A DNA stretch of 54,558 nucleotides from an uncultured Saprospiraceae bacterium. Lineage in GTDB: Bacteria; Bacteroidota; Bacteroidia; Chitinophagales; Saprospiraceae. The DNA is taken from the NCBI GenBank assembly GCA_938007965.1, contig CALLMH010000028.1:1-54558 (forward strand). The letters run 5' to 3'. Within the stretch, counting starts at the first letter, position 1; each line of letters begins with the position of its first letter. This document shows positions 27,225 through 35,728 of the stretch, piece after piece. The translations under genes were made by a program, and so were the position numbers. Below the pieces are notes generated by a model, which searched no databases, was not told the DNA's origin, and saw nothing but the letters and a program-made list of their open reading frames with translations.

Positions 27225-28268
27225 CTATATCTTCTTCACCAAGTATACAATCACTGGAAAGTGATCTGAATAACCCGCCTGATACTTATCTCCAGAGAAA
27301 GTACGGAATGGATAACCTTTGTACTGCCCTGATCTTTGAATGAGGAATTTCTTATTAAAAATCTGTGCTTTGTAGTAGAAGTACCCATCTGTTTTTTGAT
27401 CCAAAAGTCCAGGAGAGATTATAATCTGATCAAATAAACTCCAATTATCTCTATAGGCATTACTCCCTAGTCCTCTTCGATACGGATCATACATAGGGTT
27501 AAACATAACATCATTTGATTTGACATCTTTTGCTTTGCCTTTCGCATTTAATATCGATCTTATACTTTTGCTGGTAGGGTCATCATTAAAATCGCCCATA
27601 ACCATAACCTTTACATTAGGATTACTAGCTTTAAGTCGGTCTACGATCTCTCTGACTTTTTTGGCCGCTTTATTTCTCCTAGGAGCTGATCTTTTCTCAC
27701 CACCGCTTCTAGAAGGCCAGTGATTGACTAATACGTGGGTCGTGTCACCATCGAGTATTCCTGTGACGTGCATGATCTCTCTTGATCGTAGTGTGTCACC
27801 GTCATCAAATATGTAATTCATATTCTCCATCTCGACATCTAAGAATGTAAAGTGTAGGGGATTGTAGATCATTGCTACATCTATACCTCTTCTATCTGGG
27901 CTATCTCGATGTACGATTTGGTAATTTCTATTTTTAATAGCGGGTTGTTTTACAAGATCTTCTAAGACTCTTTTATTTTCTATCTCACAAACTCCTAATA
28001 CCGATAAGCCTGCAGGAGTGACATCTATCCCCATTTGACTTATGACATAGGCCATATTGGCAAGTTTTTCATTGTATTTTTCTTCCGTCCATGCCCTTTT
28101 GCCCCAAGGTGTAAATTCTGAATCCCGTATAGTCGTATCTCGTTCATAATCAAATAGATTTTCAAGATTATAAAAACCAACAGATACGGCTTTGAATTTA
28201 TCTTCCTGCGAAAAAGCAGATGATGTGACTAGGACTGAAAAACAAAGAAGGTAAAAGAATTTGTACAT
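27225..28268 (-). CDS. Exported endonuclease/exonuclease/phosphatase-family nuclease
   Basis: 347 residues: a signal peptide (FFYLLCFSVLVTSSAFSQ, cleavage near residue 20) then an EEP domain. Motifs in order: GFYNLENLFD, the metal-binding Glu in VLGVCEIENKRVL, RRGIDVAMIYNP, NHWPSRSGG (catalytic His), VMGDFNDDPTS (catalytic Asp/Asn) and C-terminal GYSDHFPVIVYL (Asp-His pair). Such secreted Bacteroidota proteins are annotated as nucleases or phosphodiesterases. It is divergent from the TonB receptor/DUF5689 pair, sharing a 136-base intergenic region with a promoter-like box on each strand. I infer it cuts nucleic acids or phosphodiesters outside the cytoplasm; substrate unproven. Confidence 0.88.
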   Translation of the reverse strand: MYKFFYLLCFSVLVTSSAFSQEDKFKAVSVGFYNLENLFDYERDTTIRDSEFTPWGKRAWTEEKYNEKLANMAYVISQMGIDVTPAGLSVLGVCEIENKRVLEDLVKQPAIKNRNYQIVHRDSPDRRGIDVAMIYNPLHFTFLDVEMENMNYIFDDGDTLRSREIMHVTGILDGDTTHVLVNHWPSRSGGEKRSAPRRNKAAKKVREIVDRLKASNPNVKVMVMGDFNDDPTSKSIRSILNAKGKAKDVKSNDVMFNPMYDPYRRGLGSNAYRDNWSLFDQIIISPGLLDQKTDGYFYYKAQIFNKKFLIQRSGQYKGYPFRTFSGDKYQAGYSDHFPVIVYLVKKI

Positions 28269-28288
28269 ATTTTTTCTAGTTGAGATTA

Positions 28289-28296
28289 CAAATATA
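28289..28296 (-). promoter_or_regulatory. TAnnTTTG -7 promoter-like box before the exported nuclease
   Basis: TATATTTG on the minus strand, 21 bases before ATG 28268. Faces a matching plus-strand box at 28384-28391 for the divergent TonB receptor. Confidence 0.42.
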
Positions 28297-28383
28297 GATT
28301 TTAAAGTTTCTCATTATGTAATCATGGTTACAGATTTACAATTAATTAATATGAGTTTCTGCTATATGTTCCATTCTAAGCAT

Positions 28384-28391
28384 TACTTTTG
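28384..28391 (+). promoter_or_regulatory. TAnnTTTG -7 promoter-like box before the TonB receptor
   Basis: TACTTTTG ends 14 bases before ATG 28405 and 23 bases before the alternative ATG 28414. The short leader would favour the second start. No clear -33 TTG. Confidence 0.42.
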
Positions 28392-28404
28392 TTCCAAATT
28401 GTAA

Positions 28405-31272
28405 ATGATATCAATGTTTAGACGCAATCCTTTTTTCCTAGTAATACTGTTTGTAGTATTTAGTATTTGTTTAACGAATGCACAATCCATCACCGGCACA
28501 ATTTTTTCATCTAGCAATAATCCACAAGTTGGTGCTCTGGTAAATATAGGTGGTAGCGAAGCTGTAACGAATTCTTCTGGTGTATTTCGAATCTATGATC
28601 TTCCGCTTGGGTCATACACCATGAAGGTGGAATTTGATGGTAATGAATATACGAGAGGTAGAATCACGATCAGAGAGGAAAGTACTAACCTTGGCGACAT
28701 GAGACTAGTAGGGAAAAGAATATTACTGAAGGAAGAAGCCACTACAGAAACACTCGACGAACCTAAATCAACGACTACCATTGCCGAAGATGATGAAAAT
28801 AGGGATGCACTCGACTCTGATGATGTCGCTGATATGCAATTGGATATAGCGGTGATCACTATTAGTGCTGATGATGGCGGCGATGGAGGGCAAGGTTCAC
28901 AATACTCTAGTCTATTGACTGCGGGTCGAGATCCATTTAATGCAGCCGCTGCATTCAACTTCAGTAGTGGTAGATTCTATGCAAGAGGATATAATAATGA
29001 AGATAGACATGTATTCCTCAATGGATTTGCTGTAAATGATTTAGATGATGGTAGAGTCTCATGGGCTGTATGGGGTGGATTGAATGATGTTTTGAGAAAT
29101 CAAACGGAAAACAATACGCTACAAGCGAATTCATTTGGATTTGGTGGTGTAGGTGGCGCCAATTTCATAGATACAAGAGCATCTCTACAAAGGCCGGGGA
29201 CGAGGATCGTATATAATCACTCAAACCGTGCATATACTAATAGATTGATGGTCACTCATAATTCTGGCGAACAAGAAAATGGATGGAGTTATTCTTTGTC
29301 AGCATCAAGAAGATGGGGCGATTCTGGGTATATCAAAGGTACATTCTATGATGCATATGCGCTTTTTGCATCGGTAGAAAAGAAAATAAATGATAGTCAC
29401 TCATTGGGGCTTACGGTATTAAATTCTCCTTCTAGTAGAGGAAGATTCTCAGGAAGCGTGCAAGAAGCGTATGATCTCGCTGGATCTAATTACTACAACG
29501 CCAATTGGGGATATCAAAATGGGAAAGTAAGAAACTCAAGAATCAATAACTCTAATCAACCGATCGGAATATTAAGACACGATTGGAAGATCAATGATAA
29601 ATTAAGCCTACGATCAACTGCGGCAGGGGAGATTGGGACCTTTGGAAGTACTAGATTAGATTGGTACAATGCCAGTGATCCTAGACCTGATTATTATAGA
29701 AAGTTACCAAGTTTTTACAGCCTTGTTGGATTGAATGATCTTGCAGAAGATGTAGCTGAAAAATTTAGTGGTAGCGAAGAAGCTAGACAAATTGACTGGG
29801 ATAGAATGTATGCTGTCAATCAACAAAGAAGTGTAACTATCGAAAATGCAAATGGAACAGGAGAATCACTTACCGGTAGATTAGCCGCTTATGTCTTGGA
29901 AGAGCAGCACTTTGATAATGAGAAGTATAACTTCAATACTACATTGCAAGCATCATTAAGTGATAGATTTACACTAAGTGGAGGATTAGAATATCTATAT
30001 GAAAATGTCCATAATTATAAATTGTTGAAAGACCTTCTTGGCGCGGATTACTATATAGATTTGAATGTGTTTGCATTAAGAGATTTTCCTGGAAATCCTG
30101 AAGTAGCTCAAAATGATCTCCAACGCCCGAATAGAACACTAGAAGTTGGAGATAGATTTGGTTGGGATTACGATATAGTAACACAGCGCGCAGGAGGATG
30201 GATGCAAGGAGAGTATTCTTTCAATCAGTTGGATTTATTCGCCGCGGTCGAATTGACAAACACATCTTTTTATCGTAATAGTTTTGTACAGAGTGGATTA
30301 TTCCCGGATAATTCTCTTGGTAAATCAGAGACACTATCGTTCAATAATTATGGTTTGAAAGCCGGCCTTACTTATAAATTGGATGGGAGAAATTACTTCT
30401 ACGGTGTAGGGACAATGAGAACACGGGCGCCATTCAGTCGTTTCGCATTCTTATCACCAAGGACGAGAAATGAATTTATAAGAAATCCGACGAGTGAAAC
30501 TATACGAGGATTCGAAGCGGGTTATATCTTCAGGTATGCAGGTCTGAAGGGTCGAGTAAGTGGATATTATACAACATTCCAAGATCAGATAGAAAATAAT
30601 AGTTTCTACAATGATCAAGCGAGAACCTTTGTCAACTTTATATTGGCAGGTGTAGACAAAAGACATCAAGGGATTGAATTAGGGCTAGAAGCAAAAATCA
30701 CCAGTACATTAAGTGTAGATTTTGCAGCGGCTGTAGGGGCCAATCAATACACATCTAGACCACTCGGTACGTATACACAAGATAATGATGCCAACGTTAT
30801 TGCAGAAGATAGGTTGATTTATGTAAAGAACTTTTATGTGCCGGGGCCGCAGCAGGCTTATTCTCTTGGTCTAGATTACAGATCACCGAAATACTGGTTC
30901 GTCAGTTTGAATTTGAATCACTTCAGAGAGATCTATCTAGACTTCAATCCTGATAGAAGGACAGATGAAGCTGTAGCTGGATTATTATTACCAGACAGAA
31001 ATGAAACCTTCCAAAATGTAATTGCACAAGAAAAATTACCATCACAGTTTACCCTTGATTTTTTTGGTGGTAAATCATGGAGAATCCAACGAGATTATTT
31101 CTTGAATTTGACATTGGGCGTAAATAACATACTGAACAATAAGGGATTTAGAACAGGTGGTTTCGAGCAAGGAAGATTTGATTACGAGGGACTGAATGTC
31201 GATAGATTCCCTCCTAGATATTTCTATGCATTTGGAACTACATATAGTGCAGGATTGACATTAAGATTTTAA
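28405..31272 (+). CDS. TonB-dependent receptor with carboxypeptidase-regulatory-like N-terminal domain
   Basis: Outer-membrane gated channel, 955 residues. Signal peptide (FFLVILFVVFSICLTNAQ), then a CarboxypepD_reg-like domain (about 28-100), an acidic linker (about 108-150), the plug domain with FYARGYNNEDRHVFLNGF, and a barrel to a final strand ending in F. It differs from SusC: no SusD partner lies downstream; instead a DUF5689 lipoprotein follows 24 bases later, so the pair is one operon. The divergent neighbour is an exported nuclease, suggesting import of nucleic acid fragments or phosphodiester compounds. Start may instead be ATG 28414 (MFRRNPFF), which gives a tidier signal peptide. 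Confidence 0.92.
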   Translation: MISMFRRNPFFLVILFVVFSICLTNAQSITGTIFSSSNNPQVGALVNIGGSEAVTNSSGVFRIYDLPLGSYTMKVEFDGNEYTRGRITIREESTNLGDMRLVGKRILLKEEATTETLDEPKSTTTIAEDDENRDALDSDDVADMQLDIAVITISADDGGDGGQGSQYSSLLTAGRDPFNAAAAFNFSSGRFYARGYNNEDRHVFLNGFAVNDLDDGRVSWAVWGGLNDVLRNQTENNTLQANSFGFGGVGGANFIDTRASLQRPGTRIVYNHSNRAYTNRLMVTHNSGEQENGWSYSLSASRRWGDSGYIKGTFYDAYALFASVEKKINDSHSLGLTVLNSPSSRGRFSGSVQEAYDLAGSNYYNANWGYQNGKVRNSRINNSNQPIGILRHDWKINDKLSLRSTAAGEIGTFGSTRLDWYNASDPRPDYYRKLPSFYSLVGLNDLAEDVAEKFSGSEEARQIDWDRMYAVNQQRSVTIENANGTGESLTGRLAAYVLEEQHFDNEKYNFNTTLQASLSDRFTLSGGLEYLYENVHNYKLLKDLLGADYYIDLNVFALRDFPGNPEVAQNDLQRPNRTLEVGDRFGWDYDIVTQRAGGWMQGEYSFNQLDLFAAVELTNTSFYRNSFVQSGLFPDNSLGKSETLSFNNYGLKAGLTYKLDGRNYFYGVGTMRTRAPFSRFAFLSPRTRNEFIRNPTSETIRGFEAGYIFRYAGLKGRVSGYYTTFQDQIENNSFYNDQARTFVNFILAGVDKRHQGIELGLEAKITSTLSVDFAAAVGANQYTSRPLGTYTQDNDANVIAEDRLIYVKNFYVPGPQQAYSLGLDYRSPKYWFVSLNLNHFREIYLDFNPDRRTDEAVAGLLLPDRNETFQNVIAQEKLPSQFTLDFFGGKSWRIQRDYFLNLTLGVNNILNNKGFRTGGFEQGRFDYEGLNVDRFPPRYFYAFGTTYSAGLTLRF

Positions 31273-31296
31273 TAAATAGACAATAAAATATTTGTA

Positions 31297-33879
31297 ATGA
31301 ATAGTATTAATAAATTTTTCTTTTTACTGATTATCGTATCAGGTTTGTTCGTCACTTCATGTGTAGACAATGACTTTGATGAACCACAAAATACACTTTC
31401 GATTGATGATTCTGAGGTGTTACCTATTAGTGATATCCTCGATCTTCTTCCAGTATCTGGAGGTATATTGTTAGGAGAAGATAATATCGGAAGTGAGACT
31501 AGGTATATCAAAGGAACCGTTACTGCGGATGATGCTTCGGGCAACTTCTTTAAGACGATAACATTTCAAGATGCAACGGGGGCGTTGAGCATAGCTGCGG
31601 ATAGAAATGAATTGAATGCAGAATTCCAACAAGGGAATACCATCTTTGTGAAGTTGAACGGATTGACATTAGCGTATGATGCTAACCTGCCTAGATTAGG
31701 CGCTAGCATAGAGAATGACAGACTTCAGAGGATCCCTGACATCTTGGTCAATGATTTTATGTTTGCCGGTGGAGAAGGAGATGTAATATCTCCACAAGTA
31801 GTAACTATTTCTGAAATACTTCAAAATGCCAACCAGTACTATAATCGATTGGTGACGATAGAGGAAGCAGAGTTTACCCTCCAATTTGCAGGGCAGACGT
31901 TTGCTGATGCTGATAATCCAGAAGGGCCACAGACTGTCAATGCTATGATCTCAGATTGTGATGATAACGAAATCATATTGAGAAATAGTGGATTTGCAGA
32001 TTTTGCCAGAGAGATCATGCCATCTGGTAGTGGTACATTGACTGCCATCGTCAGTGTATTTAATAATGACCTACAGCTTTTCATCAGGGATCTTAATGAT
32101 ATAGACTTCATGGAACTAAGATGTGACGGATCAGGGGGACAGGTAGATAACGAAATAGAAATCGAAAAAATAAAAACTAGATACTACGAACTAGGAGCCG
32201 ATAAAGCCGAAGCAGGATTTATTACAGGTACTGTCATATCTGATAGGAATACTGGTCAAGTTAACTTTCAAAACATATTCTTCCAAAATGGAGAGCATGG
32301 AATATTAATCAGGTTTACTGGAGAGCATAGTTTCGACCTAGGCGATCAATTGAAAATTAATGTATCGGGTCAGGAGGTCTCTGAATTCAACAATTTGCTA
32401 CAGATCAATAATGTAAGTTTATTTAGTGCTGAAAAAATAGGTAGTGGAGAATTGCCGGATGCGAGAGAACTTACCGTAAGTGAAATATTAGCCGATAATA
32501 ACAGATATGAGTCTACAAGAGTTCTTATAAAAGGCGCGACACTAAGTGGCGGAAGTACCTATGGAGCGGGAAATATCAATGTAAATGATGGTAGTGGTCA
32601 GTCGATCAGTATATTCACTTTTAGTACCACTTCCTACGCAAATGAGCCTGTACCATCAGGTACTGTAGATGTTACTGCAGTGGTGAGCCAATTCGGAGAT
32701 AATGCACAGCTACTTATTAATGCAGCCTCTGATGTAGTAGGAGGATCTATTGATCCTGTAGAAACTGGTGATGAGTTGACGATCAAATCTATCCAAGATA
32801 GATACTACGACTTTGGTGCAGATTCTGCGGAAGAAGGTTTCATTACCGGTACAGTGATTTCAGATAGAACTACAGGACAAGTAAATTCCCAAAATGTAAT
32901 CGTACAAAATGGAGAATCAGGAATCTTAGTAAGATTCACAAGTGATCATAGTTTTAATTTAGGTGATCAGTTAAAAGTTGTAGTTTCTGGACAAGAGGTA
33001 TCTGAATTTAGAAATGTACTACAACTTAATAATATACCATTGAGTAATGCTACAACGACTGGTTCGGGCAATCTTCCTGCACCTAATCAGCTAACGATTG
33101 ATGAAATACTAATGGATAATAACCGATATGAATCTACGAGAGTATTGATCACTGATGCAATGCTGAGTGGTGGAAGTACCTATGGTGCTGGCAATATTAC
33201 AGTCGATGATGGTACAGAGACGATTGTGATATTTACATTCAGTACCACTTCATATGCAAATGAGCCCGTACCAACAGGAACTGTTAGTGTTACTGCAGTA
33301 TTAAGCCAATTCGATGATACGGTTCAGCTTATGCTGAATTCTGCTGATGATGTATCAGGAGGTAGCGTTGATCCCGGTGGCAATGGAAGTGATGGTCAAG
33401 TCAATCAAGATTTCTCAGGATTCTCAGATTTTGACCCAGTATCTATTGGCGGGTGGTTGAATATAGCTACAAAAGGTGATAGACAATGGTACACCAGATC
33501 ATTCGATAATAATGGGTTTGTAGAGTGTGAAGCATTCCAAGATGATAATCCTGAAACAGAAGCATGGTTGGTAACTCCAACTATCGATACGGATGATAAG
33601 TCTATCTTTTCATTTGAATCGGCAATAGCGTTTTGGCAGCACCAAGGATTATCTGTTTGGATTAGCCAAGACTTTGATAATCTGTCTGAAGCAAATTGGA
33701 TAGCACTAGATCAAGCAATTCTAGCTAACAATTCGAATGATAATTATGAATTTGTGGCTTCTGGCGATATTGATCTGAAAAATTTCTTATCAGGAAAAGT
33801 AAGAGTTGGATTTTTATATCAAGGTACTTCATCATCTAATACTACGAAAGTGAGGATAGATAATGTGGAATTGAAGTAG
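31297..33879 (+). CDS. DUF5689 lipoprotein with tandem OB-fold-like repeats and choice-of-anchor J domain
   Basis: 860 residues. Lipoprotein signal with C22 (FVTSC). Residues about 30-275 are a DUF5689 region (YIKGTVTADDASGNFFKTI). Two near-identical repeats of about 207 residues follow (starting near RYYELGADKAEAG at about 296 and RYYDFGADSAEEG at about 503), each holding an OB-like FITGTVISDR-TGQVN unit and a YESTRVLI/SGGSTYGAGNI unit. The C-terminus (about 700-860) resembles a choice-of-anchor J domain (GGWLNIATKGDRQW). OB-fold units of this kind also occur in secreted nucleases of the YhcR/ExeM type, so a nucleic-acid-binding surface role beside the TonB receptor is plausible but inferred. 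A terminator follows at 33902-33937. Confidence 0.85.
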   Translation: MNSINKFFFLLIIVSGLFVTSCVDNDFDEPQNTLSIDDSEVLPISDILDLLPVSGGILLGEDNIGSETRYIKGTVTADDASGNFFKTITFQDATGALSIAADRNELNAEFQQGNTIFVKLNGLTLAYDANLPRLGASIENDRLQRIPDILVNDFMFAGGEGDVISPQVVTISEILQNANQYYNRLVTIEEAEFTLQFAGQTFADADNPEGPQTVNAMISDCDDNEIILRNSGFADFAREIMPSGSGTLTAIVSVFNNDLQLFIRDLNDIDFMELRCDGSGGQVDNEIEIEKIKTRYYELGADKAEAGFITGTVISDRNTGQVNFQNIFFQNGEHGILIRFTGEHSFDLGDQLKINVSGQEVSEFNNLLQINNVSLFSAEKIGSGELPDARELTVSEILADNNRYESTRVLIKGATLSGGSTYGAGNINVNDGSGQSISIFTFSTTSYANEPVPSGTVDVTAVVSQFGDNAQLLINAASDVVGGSIDPVETGDELTIKSIQDRYYDFGADSAEEGFITGTVISDRTTGQVNSQNVIVQNGESGILVRFTSDHSFNLGDQLKVVVSGQEVSEFRNVLQLNNIPLSNATTTGSGNLPAPNQLTIDEILMDNNRYESTRVLITDAMLSGGSTYGAGNITVDDGTETIVIFTFSTTSYANEPVPTGTVSVTAVLSQFDDTVQLMLNSADDVSGGSVDPGGNGSDGQVNQDFSGFSDFDPVSIGGWLNIATKGDRQWYTRSFDNNGFVECEAFQDDNPETEAWLVTPTIDTDDKSIFSFESAIAFWQHQGLSVWISQDFDNLSEANWIALDQAILANNSNDNYEFVASGDIDLKNFLSGKVRVGFLYQGTSSSNTTKVRIDNVELK
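32151..33377 (+). repeat. Tandem 621-bp intragenic duplication in the DUF5689 gene
   Basis: Two in-frame copies, roughly 32151-32756 and 32772-33377, with a period of 621 bases measured between the equivalent ATACTACGA words at 32181 and 32802. The protein copies share long identical runs (SGGSTYGAGNI, FTFSTTSYANEPVP), and the DNA also stays similar at synonymous sites, indicating a fairly recent duplication. Boundaries are approximate. Confidence 0.8.
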
Positions 33880-33901
33880 AAAATCAAAATATAAAGTACC
33901 T

Positions 33902-33937
33902 AAAACCCATGTATACAAGACTATACATGGGTTTTTT
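33902..33937 (+). terminator. Intrinsic terminator after the TonB receptor/DUF5689 operon
   Basis: A perfect 14-bp stem (33902-33915 with 33922-33935) with a 6-base loop, ending in a T-run. Lies 23 bases after the DUF5689 stop and closes the two-gene operon. Confidence 0.94.
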
Positions 33938-33949
33938 CTTTGTAATTTA

Positions 33950-33957
33950 TATATTTG
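33950..33957 (+). promoter_or_regulatory. TAnnTTTG -7 promoter-like box before the DUF937/OmpA gene
   Basis: TATATTTG lies 63 bases before ATG 34021, just after the preceding terminator, where a new promoter is expected. No -33 TTG at the usual spacing. Confidence 0.42.
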
Positions 33958-34020
33958 TATTTATCATGAATGGTCATATAGAAATTCTATAGATTGAAAA
34001 ATTAACTAAAACAAACGAAA

Positions 34021-35397
34021 ATGAATTTATTAGACAGTGTAAAAGGAGTAATGACGAATGCAGTAGTAGACAAAGCTGCGAGCGTCCTAGGAGTAGAAAA
34101 TAGCATGATGAAGTCAGCAATGAAATTGGCTATTCCAGCAATAATTGGCGGATTGATCAATAAAGGTAGTGACGAAAAGGGTGCAGGAGGATTGATCGAT
34201 CTATTCAAAAAAGGTGGGTTTGGTGATGATAATCTAGGTGACCTAGCTGGAGTACTTGGAGATGCTGATAAGAGGGGAGGAATGCTCGAAACCGGGGCTG
34301 ACCTCTTAGGAACAATCTTTGGAAATAATAAGTCAGGCATCTTAGATATGATATTAAAATCTACAGGTATTGGAAAATCTGGCGGTTCATCGATCTTAAG
34401 TTTCTTAGCTCCTATAGTGGTCAATAAATTGGCGGGAATTGTATTCGGTAAGAACTTATCCGCTTCAGGTCTGTCTAGTTATCTAAATGATCAGAAAAGT
34501 GAAATTATGGGTTTGGTTCCAGGACTTTCTGCAATGTTTGGAGGTCCTGCGGATGTGAAAGAGTCAGTAAGTGCCGCTGTGGGTTCTGCAGCTGCAAAAG
34601 ACAATGACAATAAATCAAGCGGAGGATTAGGTTTTATTAAGTACCTGTTGCCAATACTACTATTAGGTGCTATTGGTTATTGGTGGATGAATAAAGACAA
34701 AACAACTGAAGAAGTTCAAAGCGCAGCTGCAACCGATAAAACAGAAGTTCAAAAGAAGTCTGATACAAAAATTACAACCACTACATCTAGCCCAAGTATC
34801 ACTGTGAATACAGGCAAAAATAATGCTCCTACATATAGTCTTAGTCAAAATGGAGATATCCTCAATGATAAAGGCGCAATAGTAATTGCTAGCGGCTCAT
34901 ATGAGTTCGATGCTAAAGGTAACCTAGTAGATAAGGGGAACAAGCGTGTCATATTACCAGCATCTGATATGTCAAGAGATCTTGGAGAAGAAATCATGGC
35001 TTTGTTGGCTGGAATGACTAAAGCTGTCTCGGCCGATGATATGAAGAGCCTATTTGGTGATATGATCATGAAAAAGAGTACTAGATCTTCTTATGCATTG
35101 TCAAACATAGAATTTAACAAAGAGGATCATAAAATATCTAATTTCTCAAAAGCTGAGATTGTAGGACTTGCTGAAGCACTAAAAGCGAATGTAAACGGAA
35201 AGATCGAAGTGCAGGTCTATACGAATGATGGTAAGAATGAAAAAGAAAGTTCTGAACTTTCTGATACTAGAGCTAATGTAGTAAGAGATATGTTAGTTAC
35301 TTTAGGTGTAGATAAAAAGCAAATCTCAGCGAAGGGAATGGGGATAGAAGACGCTATCAAAGCAGAAAATGGTAAAGTAGAGGTCGTAATTAAATAA
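34021..35397 (+). CDS. DUF937-like domain protein with membrane helix and OmpA-like C-terminus
   Basis: 458 residues. Residues 1-190 are a glycine-rich helical DUF937/YidB-like region (MNLLDSVKGVMTNAVVDKAASVLG; repeated GG-L-I-D-L units). A single membrane helix follows (about 205-224, YLLPILLLGAIGYWWM), then a Thr/Ser linker and a C-terminal OmpA-like domain (about 355-458) with SELSDTRANVVRDMLVTLGV and a GMGIEDA end. OmpA-like domains bind peptidoglycan, and no cleavable signal is seen, so the N-terminal part is probably cytoplasmic and the OmpA part periplasmic. Function unknown. A terminator precedes it and it is monocistronic. Confidence 0.8.
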   Translation: MNLLDSVKGVMTNAVVDKAASVLGVENSMMKSAMKLAIPAIIGGLINKGSDEKGAGGLIDLFKKGGFGDDNLGDLAGVLGDADKRGGMLETGADLLGTIFGNNKSGILDMILKSTGIGKSGGSSILSFLAPIVVNKLAGIVFGKNLSASGLSSYLNDQKSEIMGLVPGLSAMFGGPADVKESVSAAVGSAAAKDNDNKSSGGLGFIKYLLPILLLGAIGYWWMNKDKTTEEVQSAAATDKTEVQKKSDTKITTTTSSPSITVNTGKNNAPTYSLSQNGDILNDKGAIVIASGSYEFDAKGNLVDKGNKRVILPASDMSRDLGEEIMALLAGMTKAVSADDMKSLFGDMIMKKSTRSSYALSNIEFNKEDHKISNFSKAEIVGLAEALKANVNGKIEVQVYTNDGKNEKESSELSDTRANVVRDMLVTLGVDKKQISAKGMGIEDAIKAENGKVEVVIK

Positions 35398-35533
35398 TTC
35401 GAACTGATTCAATACAATAAATTGTTGATTTCATAATAACAGAAGTAAATTATGTTTTCAATTTTGAATTGAAATAAAATTTTACATCTGAGAAAAGAGG
35501 TATTTTGAAAAGCACGGGTAAAACAATTTGTAC

Positions 35534-35541
35534 TACATTTG
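35534..35541 (+). promoter_or_regulatory. TAnnTTTG -7 promoter-like box for the his operon
   Basis: TACATTTG lies 27 bases before the leader-peptide ATG, so a transcript starting just after it would include the whole leader. A TTTG at 35504-35507 is 26 bases upstream, longer than the usual -33 spacing. Confidence 0.5.
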
Positions 35542-35567
35542 TATTACTTACATATAACATAATAAAC

Positions 35568-35630
35568 ATGAAAATTAACAATACACATATACATCAACAC
35601 CATATCTTGAGTTTATCGAGCCGTTTGTGA
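35568..35630 (+). CDS. Histidine operon leader peptide (His codons in tandem)
   Basis: ATG 35568 to TGA 35628-35630 encodes 20 residues, MKINNTHIHQHHILSLSSRL. Four of the six codons at 35586-35603 are His (CAT, CAT, CAC, CAT with ATA and CAA between), exactly the pattern of his leader peptides that sense histidyl-tRNA charging by ribosome stalling. It sits between a promoter-like box and an intrinsic terminator, directly before hisG. The last codons before the stop (35615-35627) also form the 5' strand of a possible antiterminator. The peptide itself probably has no other function. This combination of His run, terminator and hisG downstream makes chance very unlikely. Confidence 0.92.
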   Translation: MKINNTHIHQHHILSLSSRL

Positions 35631-35692
35631 TGTAGTAGTGTGTAGTACTAAATATCAAATCCCGCTTGATTTATTTCAAGTGGGATTTTTTT
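35606..35692 (+). promoter_or_regulatory. Transcription attenuator of the his operon
   Basis: Three mutually exclusive pairings can be drawn. Pause hairpin: 35606-35610 with 35616-35620. Antiterminator: 35615-35621 (ATCGAGC) with 35664-35670 (GCTTGAT), extended by 35624-35627 (TTTG) with 35656-35659 (CAAA). Terminator: 35657-35669 with 35676-35688, then a T-run. A ribosome stalled on the His codons leaves 35615-35627 free to pair with the terminator's left arm and allow read-through. A ribosome that reaches the stop at 35628 covers that segment, so the terminator forms. This is classical enteric-style his attenuation; pairings were found by eye. Confidence 0.82.
35657..35692 (+). terminator. 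Attenuator terminator before hisG
   Basis: 13-bp stem, 35657-35669 with 35676-35688 (one G-T pair), 6-base loop, then T through 35692. It ends 36 bases before the hisG ATG, inside the his transcript, so it is conditional, not a gene-end terminator. Confidence 0.93.
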
Positions 35693-35728
35693 ATGCTCGA
35701 ATCGAATCAAACTGAACAACAAAATAAT

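Noticed and set aside
35666-35728. Longer hisG starting at TTG 35666 or ATG 35693
   Set aside because: These starts lie in or just after the attenuator terminator; the canonical HisG N-terminus is at ATG 35729.
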